A stretch of 47,128 bases of DNA, from positions 1-47,128 of the forward strand of contig JACZJI010000033.1 in assembly GCA_014860665.1 (NCBI GenBank), given 5' to 3'. The DNA is from Bacteroidales bacterium. Its GTDB lineage: Bacteria; Bacteroidota; Bacteroidia; Bacteroidales; F082. Numbering within the stretch: the first letter of the stretch is position 1; each line of letters starts with the position of its first letter. Shown one piece after another: positions 35,027 to 43,986 of this stretch. Under the pieces are notes generated by a model, which was not told the origin of the DNA, searched no databases, and worked only from the letters and a program-made list of their open reading frames with translations. The position numbers were made by a program, and so were the translations under genes.

Positions 35027-38000
35027 ATGAAATCAAATATAAAAGACGAACTACAAAAGCGGGTGCTGGTGCTTGACGGCGCTATGGGAACGATGATCCA
35101 ACGGTATCATCTGGAAGAGGATGATTTTCGTGGGGAACGTTTCAAAGACTGGACAAGGCCGCTCAAAGGCGATAACGACCTGCTGATTCTTACGCAACCA
35201 CAGATCATACGTGCAATTCACGAGCAATATCTGGAGGCAGGGGCTGATATTCTTGAAACCAATACCTTTAACGGTACCCGTATTTCACAAAGCGATTACG
35301 GGATGGAAGCATCGGTTTATGAAATCAATCTGAATGCTGCCCGCACGGCCCGTGCTGCCGCTGACAAATATACAGCCCTGAATCCCCAAAAGCCCAGATT
35401 TGTGGCGGGAGCCATGGGACCCACCAACAAAACGGCTTCCATGTCGCCGGATGTGAATGACCCCGGTTTTCGCAATGTGAGTTTCGATGATCTGGTAGCC
35501 AATTATTACGAACAGGCCTCGGCTTTGCTGGAAGGCGGTGCTGATGTGCTGCTGGTAGAAACCATATTCGATACACTGAATGCCAAAGCTGCTCTTTTTG
35601 CCATCAATCAAATTATGGAAGAGCGGAAAAAGAAAAACGACGGGAACATTGAAAAGATCCCCGTCATGGTTTCGGGAACCATCACCGATGCCAGTGGCCG
35701 CACCTTGTCGGGACAGACGCTGGAAGCGTTCTTTACTTCTGTCAATCATGTGGATCTGCTCAGTGTGGGGCTGAACTGCTCCATGGGGGCGGAACAAATG
35801 AGGCCCTATCTGGCCGAGCTTTCGCGCATTGCCCCGTTTCCCGTCAGTGTTTATCCTAACGCCGGATTGCCCAACCAGTTTGGGGAATATGATGAAACGC
35901 CGCAAAAGATGGCGGGCCACATCAAGGATTTTCTGGACAACCGTTATGCGAATATCGTGGGCGGCTGTTGCGGTACCACACCGGATCACATCCGCGAGCT
36001 CGTAAAACTGGCCGAAAAGGCAGAAAAAAGAGCCATTCCTGAGAAAAAACACGTTACCGAACTCAGCGGCCTGGAACCGGTGAAAGTTGAAAAGGAGAAG
36101 AATTTTGTAAATATAGGTGAGCGCACCAATGTAAGCGGTTCGCGGCGTTTTGCAAGATTGATCAGGGAAGGCAAATACGAAGAAGCCCTTTCTGTAGCCC
36201 GCGACCAGGTGGAAAACGGCGCCCAGATTCTGGATGTCAGCATGGACGACGGGATGCTGGATGCCGAAAAGGAAATGGTGCGTTTTCTCAATATGCTGGC
36301 GTCTGAACCCGAAATATCCAGACTGCCCATCATGATCGACTCTTCCAAATGGGAGGTGATCGAAGCCGGTTTGAAATGCATTCAGGGAAAGGGGATTGTA
36401 AATTCCATCAGTCTGAAAAATGGTGAAGAAGAGTTTCTGGAACACGCCCGGAAAATTAAAGCATACGGAGCAGCCACGGTGGTGATGGCCTTTGATGAAC
36501 AGGGACAGGCTGCCACGCTGGAAAGACGTATTGAAATCTGCCAAAGAGCGTATGAATTGCTCACCCAAAAAGCCGGTTTTCCGCCCGAAGACATCATTTT
36601 CGACCCGAACATCCTGGCCATCGGTACCGGCATGGAAGAACATAACAATTACGCAGTTGATTACATAAAAGCCACAAAATGGATCAAGGAAAACCTGCCC
36701 TGGTGCAAGGTCAGCGGCGGGGTGAGCAATCTTTCGTTTTCTTTTCGCGGCAATGATACTGTCAGGGAAGCCATCAATTCCGTGTTTCTGTTCCATGCCA
36801 TCAAAGCCGGTATGGATATGGGTATTGTAAATCCCGGGATGTTGCAGATTTATGATGAAATCCCTGAGGATCTGAGAAACCTGGCCGAGGATGTGGTATT
36901 GAACCGGCGCAGAGATGCCACCGAAAGGATGCTGTTGTATGCCGACAAGATTAAAGATCAGCACACTAAAAAGACAGAAAAAGAAGATGCCTGGCGGAGC
37001 GCACCTGTGGAAGAAAGGCTGAAACATGCGCTGGTGAAAGGGATTACCGATTTTATTGAAGAGGATGTGGAAGAAGCCCGCAAGAAACTGCCGCGGGCAC
37101 TGGATGTTATTGAGCAGCCCCTCATGGCCGGAATGAACGTGGTAGGCGATTTGTTTGGCGACGGCAAGATGTTTTTGCCGCAGGTGGTGAAAAGCGCCCG
37201 GGTGATGAAGAAAGCCGTTTCCTATCTGTTACCGTATATTGAAGCCGAAAAAACCGGTGCCAGTTCCAATGCCGGAAAAGTGGTGCTGGCCACGGTGAAA
37301 GGCGATGTGCATGATATCGGGAAAAACATTGTGGGCGTGGTGTTATCGTGCAATAATTATGAAGTAATTGATTTGGGGGTGATGGTTCCGGCAGAGAAAA
37401 TTCTGGAAGTGGCTGAGAACGAAAAAGCCGATGTGATTGGCCTGAGCGGTTTGATTACCCCATCGCTGGAAGAGATGGTACACGTGGCTTCGGAGATGAA
37501 ACGCAAGGGCATGAAGACGCCTTTGCTCATCGGAGGTGCCACCACTTCGACCATTCATACGGCCGTGAAAATTGCCCCCGGTTATGATCAGCCGGTAATC
37601 CATGTGCGGGATGCTTCCAAAGTTACCGGTGTGTTGAGCCGGTTGTTTTCCGTCTCAGAGCATGCCACTTTTGTTAAGGAGGTTGAAGAATCCTACGAAA
37701 AACTCCGTCAGCAGCATCTGGGCAGACAGCAGGAGAAAAATTATATCAGTCTGGAAGAAGCCCGCCGGAACCGTTACAACGGGGATTGGGTTGCTGACAA
37801 TATTGACAAACCCCGGCTCATCGGGAACCGTTATTTTGAAGATTTTCCCCTGGAGGAATTAAGGCCCTATATCGACTGGACTTTCTTTTTCCATGCCTGG
37901 AGGCTCAACGGCAAGTATCCGGCCATTTTTGACGATCCGGTGAAGGGAGAAGAAGCCCGGAAGCTTTTTGAAGATGCACAGCAGATGCTGGACCAGATTA

Positions 38001-38707
38001 TCGAAGAAAAATGGCTCCGGGCCAAAGGAGTAGCCGGCATTTATCCGGCCAACTCGGTTGGTGACAGTGTGGAGATTAAAACCGAAAACGGAGAGGTAAT
38101 TCCTTTTCATTTTTTGAGAAATCAGGAACAAAAGGAGTCCGGTTATCCCAACCTGTGTTTGTCGGATTTCATCGCTCCGAAGGAAAGCCGGATAGAGGAT
38201 TACCTGGGATTTTTTGCTGTTACGGCAGGGTTGGACATTGAGGAACACATCCGGCGGTTTGAGGCAGACAATGACGATTATAATGCCATTATGCTGAAGA
38301 TTATGGCCGACCGGCTGGCAGAAGCTTTTGCTGAAAAGCTGCATGAAATGGTGCGGAAAGAGCTTTGGGGATATGCTGCCGATGAGAGCATACCCATGGA
38401 GCAGATCTTAAGGGAAAAATACCGGGGTATTCGTCCTGCGCCGGGTTATCCGGCCTGTCCGGAGCATTCCGAAAAGGAAAAGCTTTTTGACCTGCTAAAG
38501 GCAACCGAAAAGGCAAACATAACCCTTACGGAGAATTTTGCCATGTATCCCGGGGCTTCCGTGAGTGGGTATATCCTGGCACATCCCGACTCGCAGTATT
38601 TCAATGTGGGCAGGATATTGCCCGATCAGGTGAGGGATTATGCCGAAAGAAAAGGACTGAGTGAAGAAAGGGTGAAAGTGCTGTTGAATATGAATTTAGT
38701 TGAGTGA
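35027..38707 (+). CDS. metH: Cobalamin-dependent methionine synthase
   Basis: Transfers a methyl group from methyltetrahydrofolate via cobalamin to homocysteine. The 1226 residues contain all modules: homocysteine domain (about 1-330; [10 protein letters not shown], zinc ligands in GLNCSMG and [10 protein letters not shown]), pterin domain (about 355-620; [11 protein letters not shown]), B12 cap (about 650-740), cobalamin-binding domain with DVHDIGKNI whose His replaces the lower ligand, and the SAM-dependent reactivation domain (about 900-1226; GYPACPEH). It is thus the full-length reactivatable form. It is preceded by a SAM-I riboswitch and followed by a duplicated copy of its own last codons and then metF. 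Confidence 0.97.
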   Translation: MKSNIKDELQKRVLVLDGAMGTMIQRYHLEEDDFRGERFKDWTRPLKGDNDLLILTQPQIIRAIHEQYLEAGADILETNTFNGTRISQSDYGMEASVYEINLNAARTARAAADKYTALNPQKPRFVAGAMGPTNKTASMSPDVNDPGFRNVSFDDLVANYYEQASALLEGGADVLLVETIFDTLNAKAALFAINQIMEERKKKNDGNIEKIPVMVSGTITDASGRTLSGQTLEAFFTSVNHVDLLSVGLNCSMGAEQMRPYLAELSRIAPFPVSVYPNAGLPNQFGEYDETPQKMAGHIKDFLDNRYANIVGGCCGTTPDHIRELVKLAEKAEKRAIPEKKHVTELSGLEPVKVEKEKNFVNIGERTNVSGSRRFARLIREGKYEEALSVARDQVENGAQILDVSMDDGMLDAEKEMVRFLNMLASEPEISRLPIMIDSSKWEVIEAGLKCIQGKGIVNSISLKNGEEEFLEHARKIKAYGAATVVMAFDEQGQAATLERRIEICQRAYELLTQKAGFPPEDIIFDPNILAIGTGMEEHNNYAVDYIKATKWIKENLPWCKVSGGVSNLSFSFRGNDTVREAINSVFLFHAIKAGMDMGIVNPGMLQIYDEIPEDLRNLAEDVVLNRRRDATERMLLYADKIKDQHTKKTEKEDAWRSAPVEERLKHALVKGITDFIEEDVEEARKKLPRALDVIEQPLMAGMNVVGDLFGDGKMFLPQVVKSARVMKKAVSYLLPYIEAEKTGASSNAGKVVLATVKGDVHDIGKNIVGVVLSCNNYEVIDLGVMVPAEKILEVAENEKADVIGLSGLITPSLEEMVHVASEMKRKGMKTPLLIGGATTSTIHTAVKIAPGYDQPVIHVRDASKVTGVLSRLFSVSEHATFVKEVEESYEKLRQQHLGRQQEKNYISLEEARRNRYNGDWVADNIDKPRLIGNRYFEDFPLEELRPYIDWTFFFHAWRLNGKYPAIFDDPVKGEEARKLFEDAQQMLDQIIEEKWLRAKGVAGIYPANSVGDSVEIKTENGEVIPFHFLRNQEQKESGYPNLCLSDFIAPKESRIEDYLGFFAVTAGLDIEEHIRRFEADNDDYNAIMLKIMADRLAEAFAEKLHEMVRKELWGYAADESIPMEQILREKYRGIRPAPGYPACPEHSEKEKLFDLLKATEKANITLTENFAMYPGASVSGYILAHPDSQYFNVGRILPDQVRDYAERKGLSEERVKVLLNMNLVE

Positions 38708-38756
38708 GAAAGTTAGAAGACGATGATCTTGATAAATATAGTTTGAAATAAATAAT

Positions 38757-38844
38757 CTCTGTGAAACTCTGTGACTCCTTTGTGAGACTTTGTGTAATAG
38801 CTGAACCACAAAGAGCACTAAGAAGGCACAAAGGAACACAAAGG
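38757..38844. repeat. CTCTGTG/CACAAAG intergenic repeat, copy 1
   Basis: The left half is a degenerate 10-11-bp tandem (CTCTGTGAAA, CTCTGTGACT, CCTTTGTGAGA, CTTTGTGTAA). The right half is largely its reverse complement (CCACAAAGAGCA, GGCACAAAGGA, ACACAAAGG), so the whole can fold into a long imperfect hairpin. It differs from copy 2 at only about three positions. Confidence 0.85.
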
Positions 38845-38848
38845 AAAA

Positions 38849-38896
38849 ACGGAATAAAGAGTTAAGGTGTTGTTGAATATGAATTTGGTGGAGTGA
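38849..38896 (+). pseudogene. Displaced remnant of the metH 3' end
   Basis: The frame from 38858 reads [12 protein letters not shown] and TGA, identical in protein to the last 12 residues of MetH. Six of the 12 codons differ from metH and all six differences are synonymous (agg/aga, gtg/gtt, aaa/aag, ctg/ttg, tta/ttg, gtt/gtg). The next codon upstream is TAA where metH has GAA. This is a leftover of a diverged metH allele, not a gene. Confidence 0.85.
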
Positions 38897-38974
38897 AGAA
38901 GTCGGAAGACATTTGTTGGAGATGCTGATTAATAAAGTGTTGTAGATATAATAATAAAAGGTTGAATAGAAAAT

Positions 38975-39063
38975 CTCTGTGAAACTCTGTGACTCCTTTG
39001 TGAGACTTTGTGTAATAGCTGAACCACAAAGAGCACGAAGAAGGCACAAAGGGGCACAAAGGA
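38975..39063. repeat. CTCTGTG/CACAAAG intergenic repeat, copy 2
   Basis: Near-identical second copy of the block at 38757-38844, in direct orientation 218 bp away, ending 20 bp before the metF start. Confidence 0.85.
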
Positions 39064-39082
39064 AAACAGAACATAGAAACGC

Positions 39083-40045
39083 ATGGATGAATTAAAAGTA
39101 ACTGAGTATATAGAGCGGGCGGATAAAACCCTGTTTTCGTTTGAGTTGTTGCCGCCGTTGAAGGGGCAGAATTTCGATTCCATTCAGGAAGCCATCGATC
39201 CGTTGCTGGAGTTCGATCCGGCTTTCATTAATATAACCTATCATCAGGAAGAGGTAGTGTATGTTCCATTGACCAACGGTCTGATGAAAAAGCGAATCAT
39301 GAGAAAACGTCCTGGGACTGTCGGAATTACGGCTGCCATTAAATTCCGTTATGGTATTCCCGTGGTGCCACATATTATTTGCGGAGGATTTACAAGAGAA
39401 GAGACCGAAAATGCGTTGATTGATCTTAATTTTCTGGGGGTTAAAAATCTTCTGGTGGTGCGCGGTGATCCTCAGGAAGGACAAAAAGAATTTGTCCCGG
39501 AGCCTGACGGAAATACACACTCCATTGAACTTGTTGAACAGATTGCCAAATTGAACAAGGGAGAATACCAAGAAAAGGAACTTAAGAATACCCGTGCTAC
39601 AGATTTTTGTATAGGAGTAGCTGGTTATCCGGAAAAGCATGCTGAATCTCCCAACCTGGAAAGTGATCTCCACTTCCTGAAGAAGAAGGTGGAAGCAGGC
39701 GCCGAGTATATCGTCACCCAGATGTTTTTCGACAACCGGAAATATTTTGACTTTGTGAAGAACTGTAGGGCCAAAGGCATCAATGTGCCCATTATCCCGG
39801 GACTGAAACCTGTTTCTTCCCAATCGCAAATGGCCATTTTGCCCAAGACTTTCAATGTGGATATGCCCGAGGCGCTGGTGAAAGAAATGCTGAAATGCAA
39901 AAACAACAGCGAAGTCAGGCAGGTGGGGGTGGAATGGTCCATCCAGCAGGCCAAAGAGTTGCTGGAATTTGGCGTTCCGGTTATCCACTTTTATACCATG
40001 GGTAAGTCGGACAACATCCGAAAAATTGCTAAGGAAATATTTTAG
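39083..40045 (+). CDS. metF: Methylenetetrahydrofolate reductase
   Basis: Reduces 5,10-methylene-THF to 5-methyl-THF, the methyl donor for MetH. At 320 residues it is a normal bacterial MetF TIM barrel binding FAD. Visible motifs are FSFELLPPLKG with the catalytic Glu near the N-terminus, HIICGGFTREE, LLVVRGDPQ, GVAGYPEKH, and TQMFFDN. It lies downstream of metH on the same strand, separated by the duplicated repeat spacer of 375 bp, so riboswitch control of metF by read-through is possible but uncertain. No terminator is seen after it. Confidence 0.96.
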   Translation: MDELKVTEYIERADKTLFSFELLPPLKGQNFDSIQEAIDPLLEFDPAFINITYHQEEVVYVPLTNGLMKKRIMRKRPGTVGITAAIKFRYGIPVVPHIICGGFTREETENALIDLNFLGVKNLLVVRGDPQEGQKEFVPEPDGNTHSIELVEQIAKLNKGEYQEKELKNTRATDFCIGVAGYPEKHAESPNLESDLHFLKKKVEAGAEYIVTQMFFDNRKYFDFVKNCRAKGINVPIIPGLKPVSSQSQMAILPKTFNVDMPEALVKEMLKCKNNSEVRQVGVEWSIQQAKELLEFGVPVIHFYTMGKSDNIRKIAKEIF

Positions 40046-40102
40046 GCTCAGGATACGTTACGATTGAGTAATTCGTTCAGAAATTGATACTACATTTTTT
40101 TT

Positions 40103-40110
40103 TATTTTTG
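40103..40110 (+). promoter_or_regulatory. Putative -7 promoter box of the GGGP synthase gene
   Basis: TATTTTTG matches TAnnTTTG 15 bp before the start at 40125. No good -33 was found. Confidence 0.4.
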
Positions 40111-40124
40111 TTCAAACTGAATGC

Positions 40125-40859
40125 ATGAAAACATTAGACCGGTTTCTTAAACCCCAAAAACAACTAGCTGTATTGATTGATCCAGATAAGCTTTCGGATA
40201 ATCAGTATGCAGAAATTTCTAAAATTGCCGGTGAAGCTGGTGTAAATTTTCTTTTCGTAGGTGGAAGCCTTCTTACCAGTGACACTTTGTTCCGTTGTAT
40301 ACGAATTTTGAAAGAAAACAGTAATATTCCTGTGGTGCTTTTTCCGGGTAATACCTATCAGATTAGCCGCAATGCTGATGCTATTTTGTTTTTGTCGCTC
40401 ATATCAGGGCGAAATCCGGATATGTTGATTGGAATGCATGTGATTTCTGCACCTTACATAAAATTAAGCGGACTGGAAGCCATTCCAACAGGCTATATGC
40501 TCATCGATAGCGGCAAGCCGACTTCAGTTACTTACATGAGTAATTCCATGCCTATTCCGCGTGATAAAAAGGATATTGCAGCCTGTACCGCTATGGCCGG
40601 AGAAATGTTGGGCCTTAGATTGATTTATATGGATGCCGGCAGCGGGGCTGATGTTACCATTTCTGAAGAGATGATCCGTTTTGTAAAAGGCTCTATCGAA
40701 GTGCCTTTGGTTATCGGTGGCGGCATCAAAAGTCCGGAAATTGCCGAAAAGATGTTAATTGCCGGTGCCGATACCATTGTGGTCGGAAATCATTTTGAAA
40801 AGAATCCCAAAGAGATCTTCGACTTTATGGACGTGGTCCGTAAAGTGAATGGCCAATAA
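40125..40859 (+). CDS. Geranylgeranylglyceryl phosphate synthase family protein (PcrB/GGGPS)
   Basis: A 244-residue TIM-barrel prenyltransferase that joins a polyprenyl diphosphate to sn-glycerol 1-phosphate, the first step of archaeal ether-lipid assembly. The signature blocks are AVLIDPDKL near the N-terminus, FLFVGGSLLTSD, PVVLFPGNT, YMLIDSGKPTS, YMDAGSGA and the phosphate-binding VIGGGIKSPEIA and GADTIVVGNHFE. Bacteroidota commonly encode this family and the Flavobacterium enzyme is known to be active; the lipid product in bacteria is less clear. No G1P dehydrogenase or second prenyltransferase gene is nearby. It converges with cinA. Confidence 0.93.
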   Translation: MKTLDRFLKPQKQLAVLIDPDKLSDNQYAEISKIAGEAGVNFLFVGGSLLTSDTLFRCIRILKENSNIPVVLFPGNTYQISRNADAILFLSLISGRNPDMLIGMHVISAPYIKLSGLEAIPTGYMLIDSGKPTSVTYMSNSMPIPRDKKDIAACTAMAGEMLGLRLIYMDAGSGADVTISEEMIRFVKGSIEVPLVIGGGIKSPEIAEKMLIAGADTIVVGNHFEKNPKEIFDFMDVVRKVNGQ

Positions 40860-40866
40860 TTAAAGT

Positions 40867-40889
40867 GGCACGTGCTGCAAGCGCGTGCC
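40867..40889. terminator. Hairpin between convergent GGGPS and cinA genes
   Basis: GGCACGTGC (40867-40875) pairs with GCGCGTGCC (40881-40889), one wobble, around a TGCAA loop. There is no T-run on either side, so termination is only presumed from its convergent position. Confidence 0.45.
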
Positions 40890-40903
40890 TCATCATTCAC
40901 AAC

Positions 40904-42142
40904 TTATTTAATCAATTCCATCCGTAACATATTCAAAGCTACCAGTGCAGAACGCCGAATGTTCCGTCCGCGGTGTTCCCCAAAATGGAATCTTTGTGAA
41001 ATAACGCCATTGGGTCCGGCCAGTGCTATCCAGGTAGTCCCGACTGGTTTTTCCTCTGTGCCTCCGTCAGGGCCGGCAATACCTGAAGTAGCCATCGCAT
41101 AATCAGTTTTAAGCCGCTCGCGGGCTCCTGTCGCCATTTGTTCCACCACATCCTGACTGACAGCGCCATATTCTTCAAGTGATGCTGAAGAAACGCCCAG
41201 TAGATTCATTTTGACTTCATTGGAATAGGAAATGATAGAACCCTTGTAATAGTCAGAACTTCCCGCAATGCTGGTAATAAGATGAGCAATGTAACCTCCG
41301 GTGCAGCTTTCTGCTGTGGCAATTGTCTTTCCTTTTTCCTTCAACAGGTTTCCTATAGCTTCTTCCAGCGACATATCATCGTATCCGTATATGACTTCCG
41401 GAACGTATTGTTTTAATGCTTCCGTCAATTGTTGTAACTCATTTTCCAATGCCTGTTTGTCAGGACCTTTCGCAGAAAGGCGTAATCTGACAAGACCAGG
41501 CTGGGGTAGATAAGCCAGCTTGACGTAAGGAGGAAGATTATCTTCCCAATCTTTAATTTTTGCAGCCAAAAACGACTCTCCTACGCCTGTTGTCATGATA
41601 GTTTTGTGCACTACTGCCCCAAGCTTATAGCGTTTGGCAAGTCTAACTATAACTTCATCTGAAAACAGAGACTTCAGTTCATAAGGTACGCCGGGCAGTG
41701 AAACAAAAACTTTATCGTCTTTTTCGAACCACATGCCTGGTGCTGTTCCGTTGTTGTTTTGCAGCGGGATGCATTTTTCCGGAATCAGGGCTTGCATTTT
41801 ATTGACTTCTGTAACCTCATAATGGCGGAGGGAAAAAATCTTTTTTACATTTTCAAAGGTGCCTTCATCAAAAATCATCTCTGAATTAAAGTATTCAGCC
41901 AAAGACTTTTTTGTGATATCATCCCTGGTAGGGCCGAGTCCACCGGAAATTATAATAATTTGAGCACGTTCAGACGCCTGGTCCAAAGCAGCTTTTATTG
42001 CATAATCATCATCGGCAATGGTGGTGATTTGTACCACCGAAATCCCAGCTTTATTCATTTCAGATGCCAGCCAGGAAGCATTGGTATTTACCACCTGACC
42101 AATCAGTAACTCATCGCCAATATTGATAATTTCAGCATTCAT
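40904..42142 (-). CDS. cinA: CinA-like protein (nicotinamide-nucleotide amidase)
   Basis: A 412-residue two-domain protein. Residues about 1-170 form the MoCF-like domain (NIGDELLIGQVVNTNASW, ISGGLGPTRDD), which in some homologues hydrolyses ADP-ribose. Residues about 250-412 form the PncC domain (TAESCTGGYIAHLIT, GAVSQDVVEQMA, ATSGIAGPDGG), which deamidates nicotinamide mononucleotide in NAD salvage. The historical link to competence is not needed for its role. It diverges from the nucleoside phosphorylase gene, with a -7-like TACCTTTG (complement of 42164-42171) upstream. Confidence 0.95.
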   Translation of the reverse strand: MNAEIINIGDELLIGQVVNTNASWLASEMNKAGISVVQITTIADDDYAIKAALDQASERAQIIIISGGLGPTRDDITKKSLAEYFNSEMIFDEGTFENVKKIFSLRHYEVTEVNKMQALIPEKCIPLQNNNGTAPGMWFEKDDKVFVSLPGVPYELKSLFSDEVIVRLAKRYKLGAVVHKTIMTTGVGESFLAAKIKDWEDNLPPYVKLAYLPQPGLVRLRLSAKGPDKQALENELQQLTEALKQYVPEVIYGYDDMSLEEAIGNLLKEKGKTIATAESCTGGYIAHLITSIAGSSDYYKGSIISYSNEVKMNLLGVSSASLEEYGAVSQDVVEQMATGARERLKTDYAMATSGIAGPDGGTEEKPVGTTWIALAGPNGVISQRFHFGEHRGRNIRRSALVALNMLRMELIK

Positions 42143-42163
42143 CTCTCTAATTTTTTAACTTTG

Positions 42164-42171
42164 CAAAGGTA
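42164..42171 (-). promoter_or_regulatory. Putative -7 promoter box of cinA
   Basis: TACCTTTG on the minus strand is a full TAnnTTTG match 21 bp upstream of the cinA start; the -33 is weak. Confidence 0.45.
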
Positions 42172-42193
42172 ACTGAATAATTTTTGAACAATT

Positions 42194-43066
42194 ATGTTAA
42201 AAAATGCTGAATTAGTATTGAACACAGACGGGAGTGTTTACCATCTGAAGCTGAACCCCGGAGACGTTGCTGAAACCATTATTCTGGTGGGAGATCCGGG
42301 TCGTGCGAAATTGATATCCACCTATTTTGATGAGATAGAACTTGAAAATCAAAATCGTGAAATAAACACATTTACCGGAACGTATAAAGATACAAGACTT
42401 ACGGTGATGTCCACCGGTATGGGACCGGACAATATTGAAATTGTTGTAAACGAGCTGGATGCTCTGTTCAATATTGATTTTAAAACCAAAAGTCCGAAAG
42501 AAGAAAAACAATCATTGAACCTGATAAGAATAGGTACCTCCGGAGCTTTGCAGGCTGATATCGGCGTAATTGAATCTTATGTGGTTTCGGAATATGCCAT
42601 CGGATTGGATGGGTTGGCTTATTTCTATGAGGATGGCCCCAATGTGATTGAAAAAAACATGACCCAAGGTTTTATTGATTATATGAAATGGGACGCCAAT
42701 CTTCCGAGACCTTATGCCATCAGAGGTTCTGAATATCTTTTGGAAAAACTGGGTTATGGCTGGCGTAAAGGTATTACGCTGACTGCTCCCGGATTTTATG
42801 CTCCCCAGGGCCGGGAACTCAGGTTGAAGGTAAAAGACAAGACCATTATCGACCGTGCCTGCAAGTATGGGTACAATGGCTATGTGGTTTCCAATTTTGA
42901 AATGGAAACTTCCGCATTGTATTCACTTTCTGCCATGCTGGGTCATGAAGCTATGACCGTTTGCGATATTATTGCAAACCGAATTACAGATGATTTTAAT
43001 CCTAACTACAAGGAAAGCATGAATCATCTGATTCAGCAAATGCTGGACAGACTGGTTGAGCTATAA
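42194..43066 (+). CDS. Nucleoside phosphorylase (uridine phosphorylase-like)
   Basis: A 290-residue member of the PNP/UDP family, which cleaves nucleosides with phosphate to a base and ribose 1-phosphate. The phosphate-binding VGDPGRAKLIS, the STGMGPDNIEIVVNEL block, RIGTSGALQ and the substrate-binding NFEMETSALYSLSAMLGH are all visible. The order fits uridine phosphorylase better than purine enzymes, but I would not exclude other nucleosides. It ends 12 bp before the convergent hydrolase gene. The neighbouring cinA also acts in nucleotide salvage. Confidence 0.9.
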   Translation: MLKNAELVLNTDGSVYHLKLNPGDVAETIILVGDPGRAKLISTYFDEIELENQNREINTFTGTYKDTRLTVMSTGMGPDNIEIVVNELDALFNIDFKTKSPKEEKQSLNLIRIGTSGALQADIGVIESYVVSEYAIGLDGLAYFYEDGPNVIEKNMTQGFIDYMKWDANLPRPYAIRGSEYLLEKLGYGWRKGITLTAPGFYAPQGRELRLKVKDKTIIDRACKYGYNGYVVSNFEMETSALYSLSAMLGHEAMTVCDIIANRITDDFNPNYKESMNHLIQQMLDRLVEL

Positions 43067-43078
43067 CCCGGAATTTCT

Positions 43079-43891
43079 TTAAGCAGGGCTATTTTCCTGG
43101 TAAGTACGTTCGCAAAAACTTTCTATTGCCGGAAATATTTTTTCAGGTGCTTCTATGTATCCTGTGTGTCCTACGTTGCCAAGGATAATTCCTTCGCAGT
43201 TTTTAGGAAGGCTCATTTGGTGGGCTAACTCCGGTAATGAAGCTCTGGGGTCTTCTTTCCCCACTACAAAAAATACAGGAACGTCTATAGTTTTCAGTAA
43301 TTCATGGAAATCTTCCCTTTCGGCCATGCCTCTCAGTGCTGCAATAATGGCTTCGGCAGAAGATTGGTATCCCAATTGTTTTAAGTCCTCAATTTCCTGG
43401 CTACACCTGCTGACATTTTCCTGCGCAAAAAGGCTGGGAATGAATTTTAAAATGAAATCTTTATGATTATTCTGAACCGCTTCTAAGGTTCTGATACGAT
43501 TGGCTCTGGCTTCCGGTTGGTCCGCAGCAGCATGTGAATGAAACAAAACGATCCCTGCAAGGTTTTCAGGAAATAATTTAGCAAATGCCAGCGAAACGTA
43601 ACCACCCATAGAATGTCCCACCAAAATGGCTTTTGAAATATTTTCACCTTCCAGTACGGCTTTAACGGCTTCAGCCATGAATGACATGGTGTGAACTGAA
43701 TCATAAACTGAAGATTTTCCGAATCCGGGAAGATCAATGGCAATAGTTTTGAAGTGGGGACTGAGAAACTCCACAAATTTATCCCATACGTGGAGATTTA
43801 CAGGAAAACCGTGAAGCAAAACCACTGCCGGGCCGGTTCCTTGTACTGTATAGTTGATGTTCTTTCCCTTCCAGGCCAGATATTTTTCCAT
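43079..43891 (-). CDS. Alpha/beta-fold hydrolase
   Basis: A 270-residue esterase-like protein without a signal peptide. The oxyanion segment VVLLHGFPVN (about 23-32), nucleophile Ser94 in GHSMGG, the acid in VVGKEDPRA and the catalytic His in NVGHTGYIEAPE complete the triad. A cap domain lies between about 130 and 200. Such proteins are generalist hydrolases, and no substrate can be chosen. A -7-like TAATTTTG (complement of 43929-43936) lies upstream. It is monocistronic. Confidence 0.9.
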   Translation of the reverse strand: MEKYLAWKGKNINYTVQGTGPAVVLLHGFPVNLHVWDKFVEFLSPHFKTIAIDLPGFGKSSVYDSVHTMSFMAEAVKAVLEGENISKAILVGHSMGGYVSLAFAKLFPENLAGIVLFHSHAAADQPEARANRIRTLEAVQNNHKDFILKFIPSLFAQENVSRCSQEIEDLKQLGYQSSAEAIIAALRGMAEREDFHELLKTIDVPVFFVVGKEDPRASLPELAHQMSLPKNCEGIILGNVGHTGYIEAPEKIFPAIESFCERTYQENSPA

Positions 43892-43928
43892 GATATGTGT
43901 TTTTAAAACTTCATTTTAAAATGTTGCA

Positions 43929-43936
43929 CAAAATTA
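43929..43936 (-). promoter_or_regulatory. Putative -7 promoter box of the alpha/beta hydrolase gene
   Basis: TAATTTTG on the minus strand matches TAnnTTTG 37 bp before the start codon. Confidence 0.4.
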
Positions 43937-43986
43937 AGTCATAAAACCCTTGGCTATTCAGATATTGACAAATGAATTTTGGGAGT

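Larger units (their letters stand above)
38708..39082. other. metH-metF spacer built from a duplicated roughly 190-bp unit
   Basis: The spacer consists of two units, each starting with the metH tail (38663-38707 and about 38849-38896) and containing a CTCTGTG/CACAAAG block (38757-38844 and 38975-39063). The second unit carries about 29 extra bases between the tail and the block. No independent gene is supported. Confidence 0.8.

Noticed and set aside
35285..37027. A 580-residue minus-strand open frame inside metH
   Set aside because: It is a long antisense shadow of a well-supported gene; its translation has no domain and many His/Cys/Phe runs typical of reversed codons.
38757..39063. Direct repeats resembling a small CRISPR array
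   Set aside because: Only two copies of an 88-bp self-complementary block, the spacer includes gene-end sequence, and there are no cas genes.
38601..39183. Four overlapping minus-strand frames of 70-117 residues (repeated 'SYYTKSHKG' type translations)
   Set aside because: They arise from translating the duplicated CTCTGTG/CACAAAG repeats and have no start signals.
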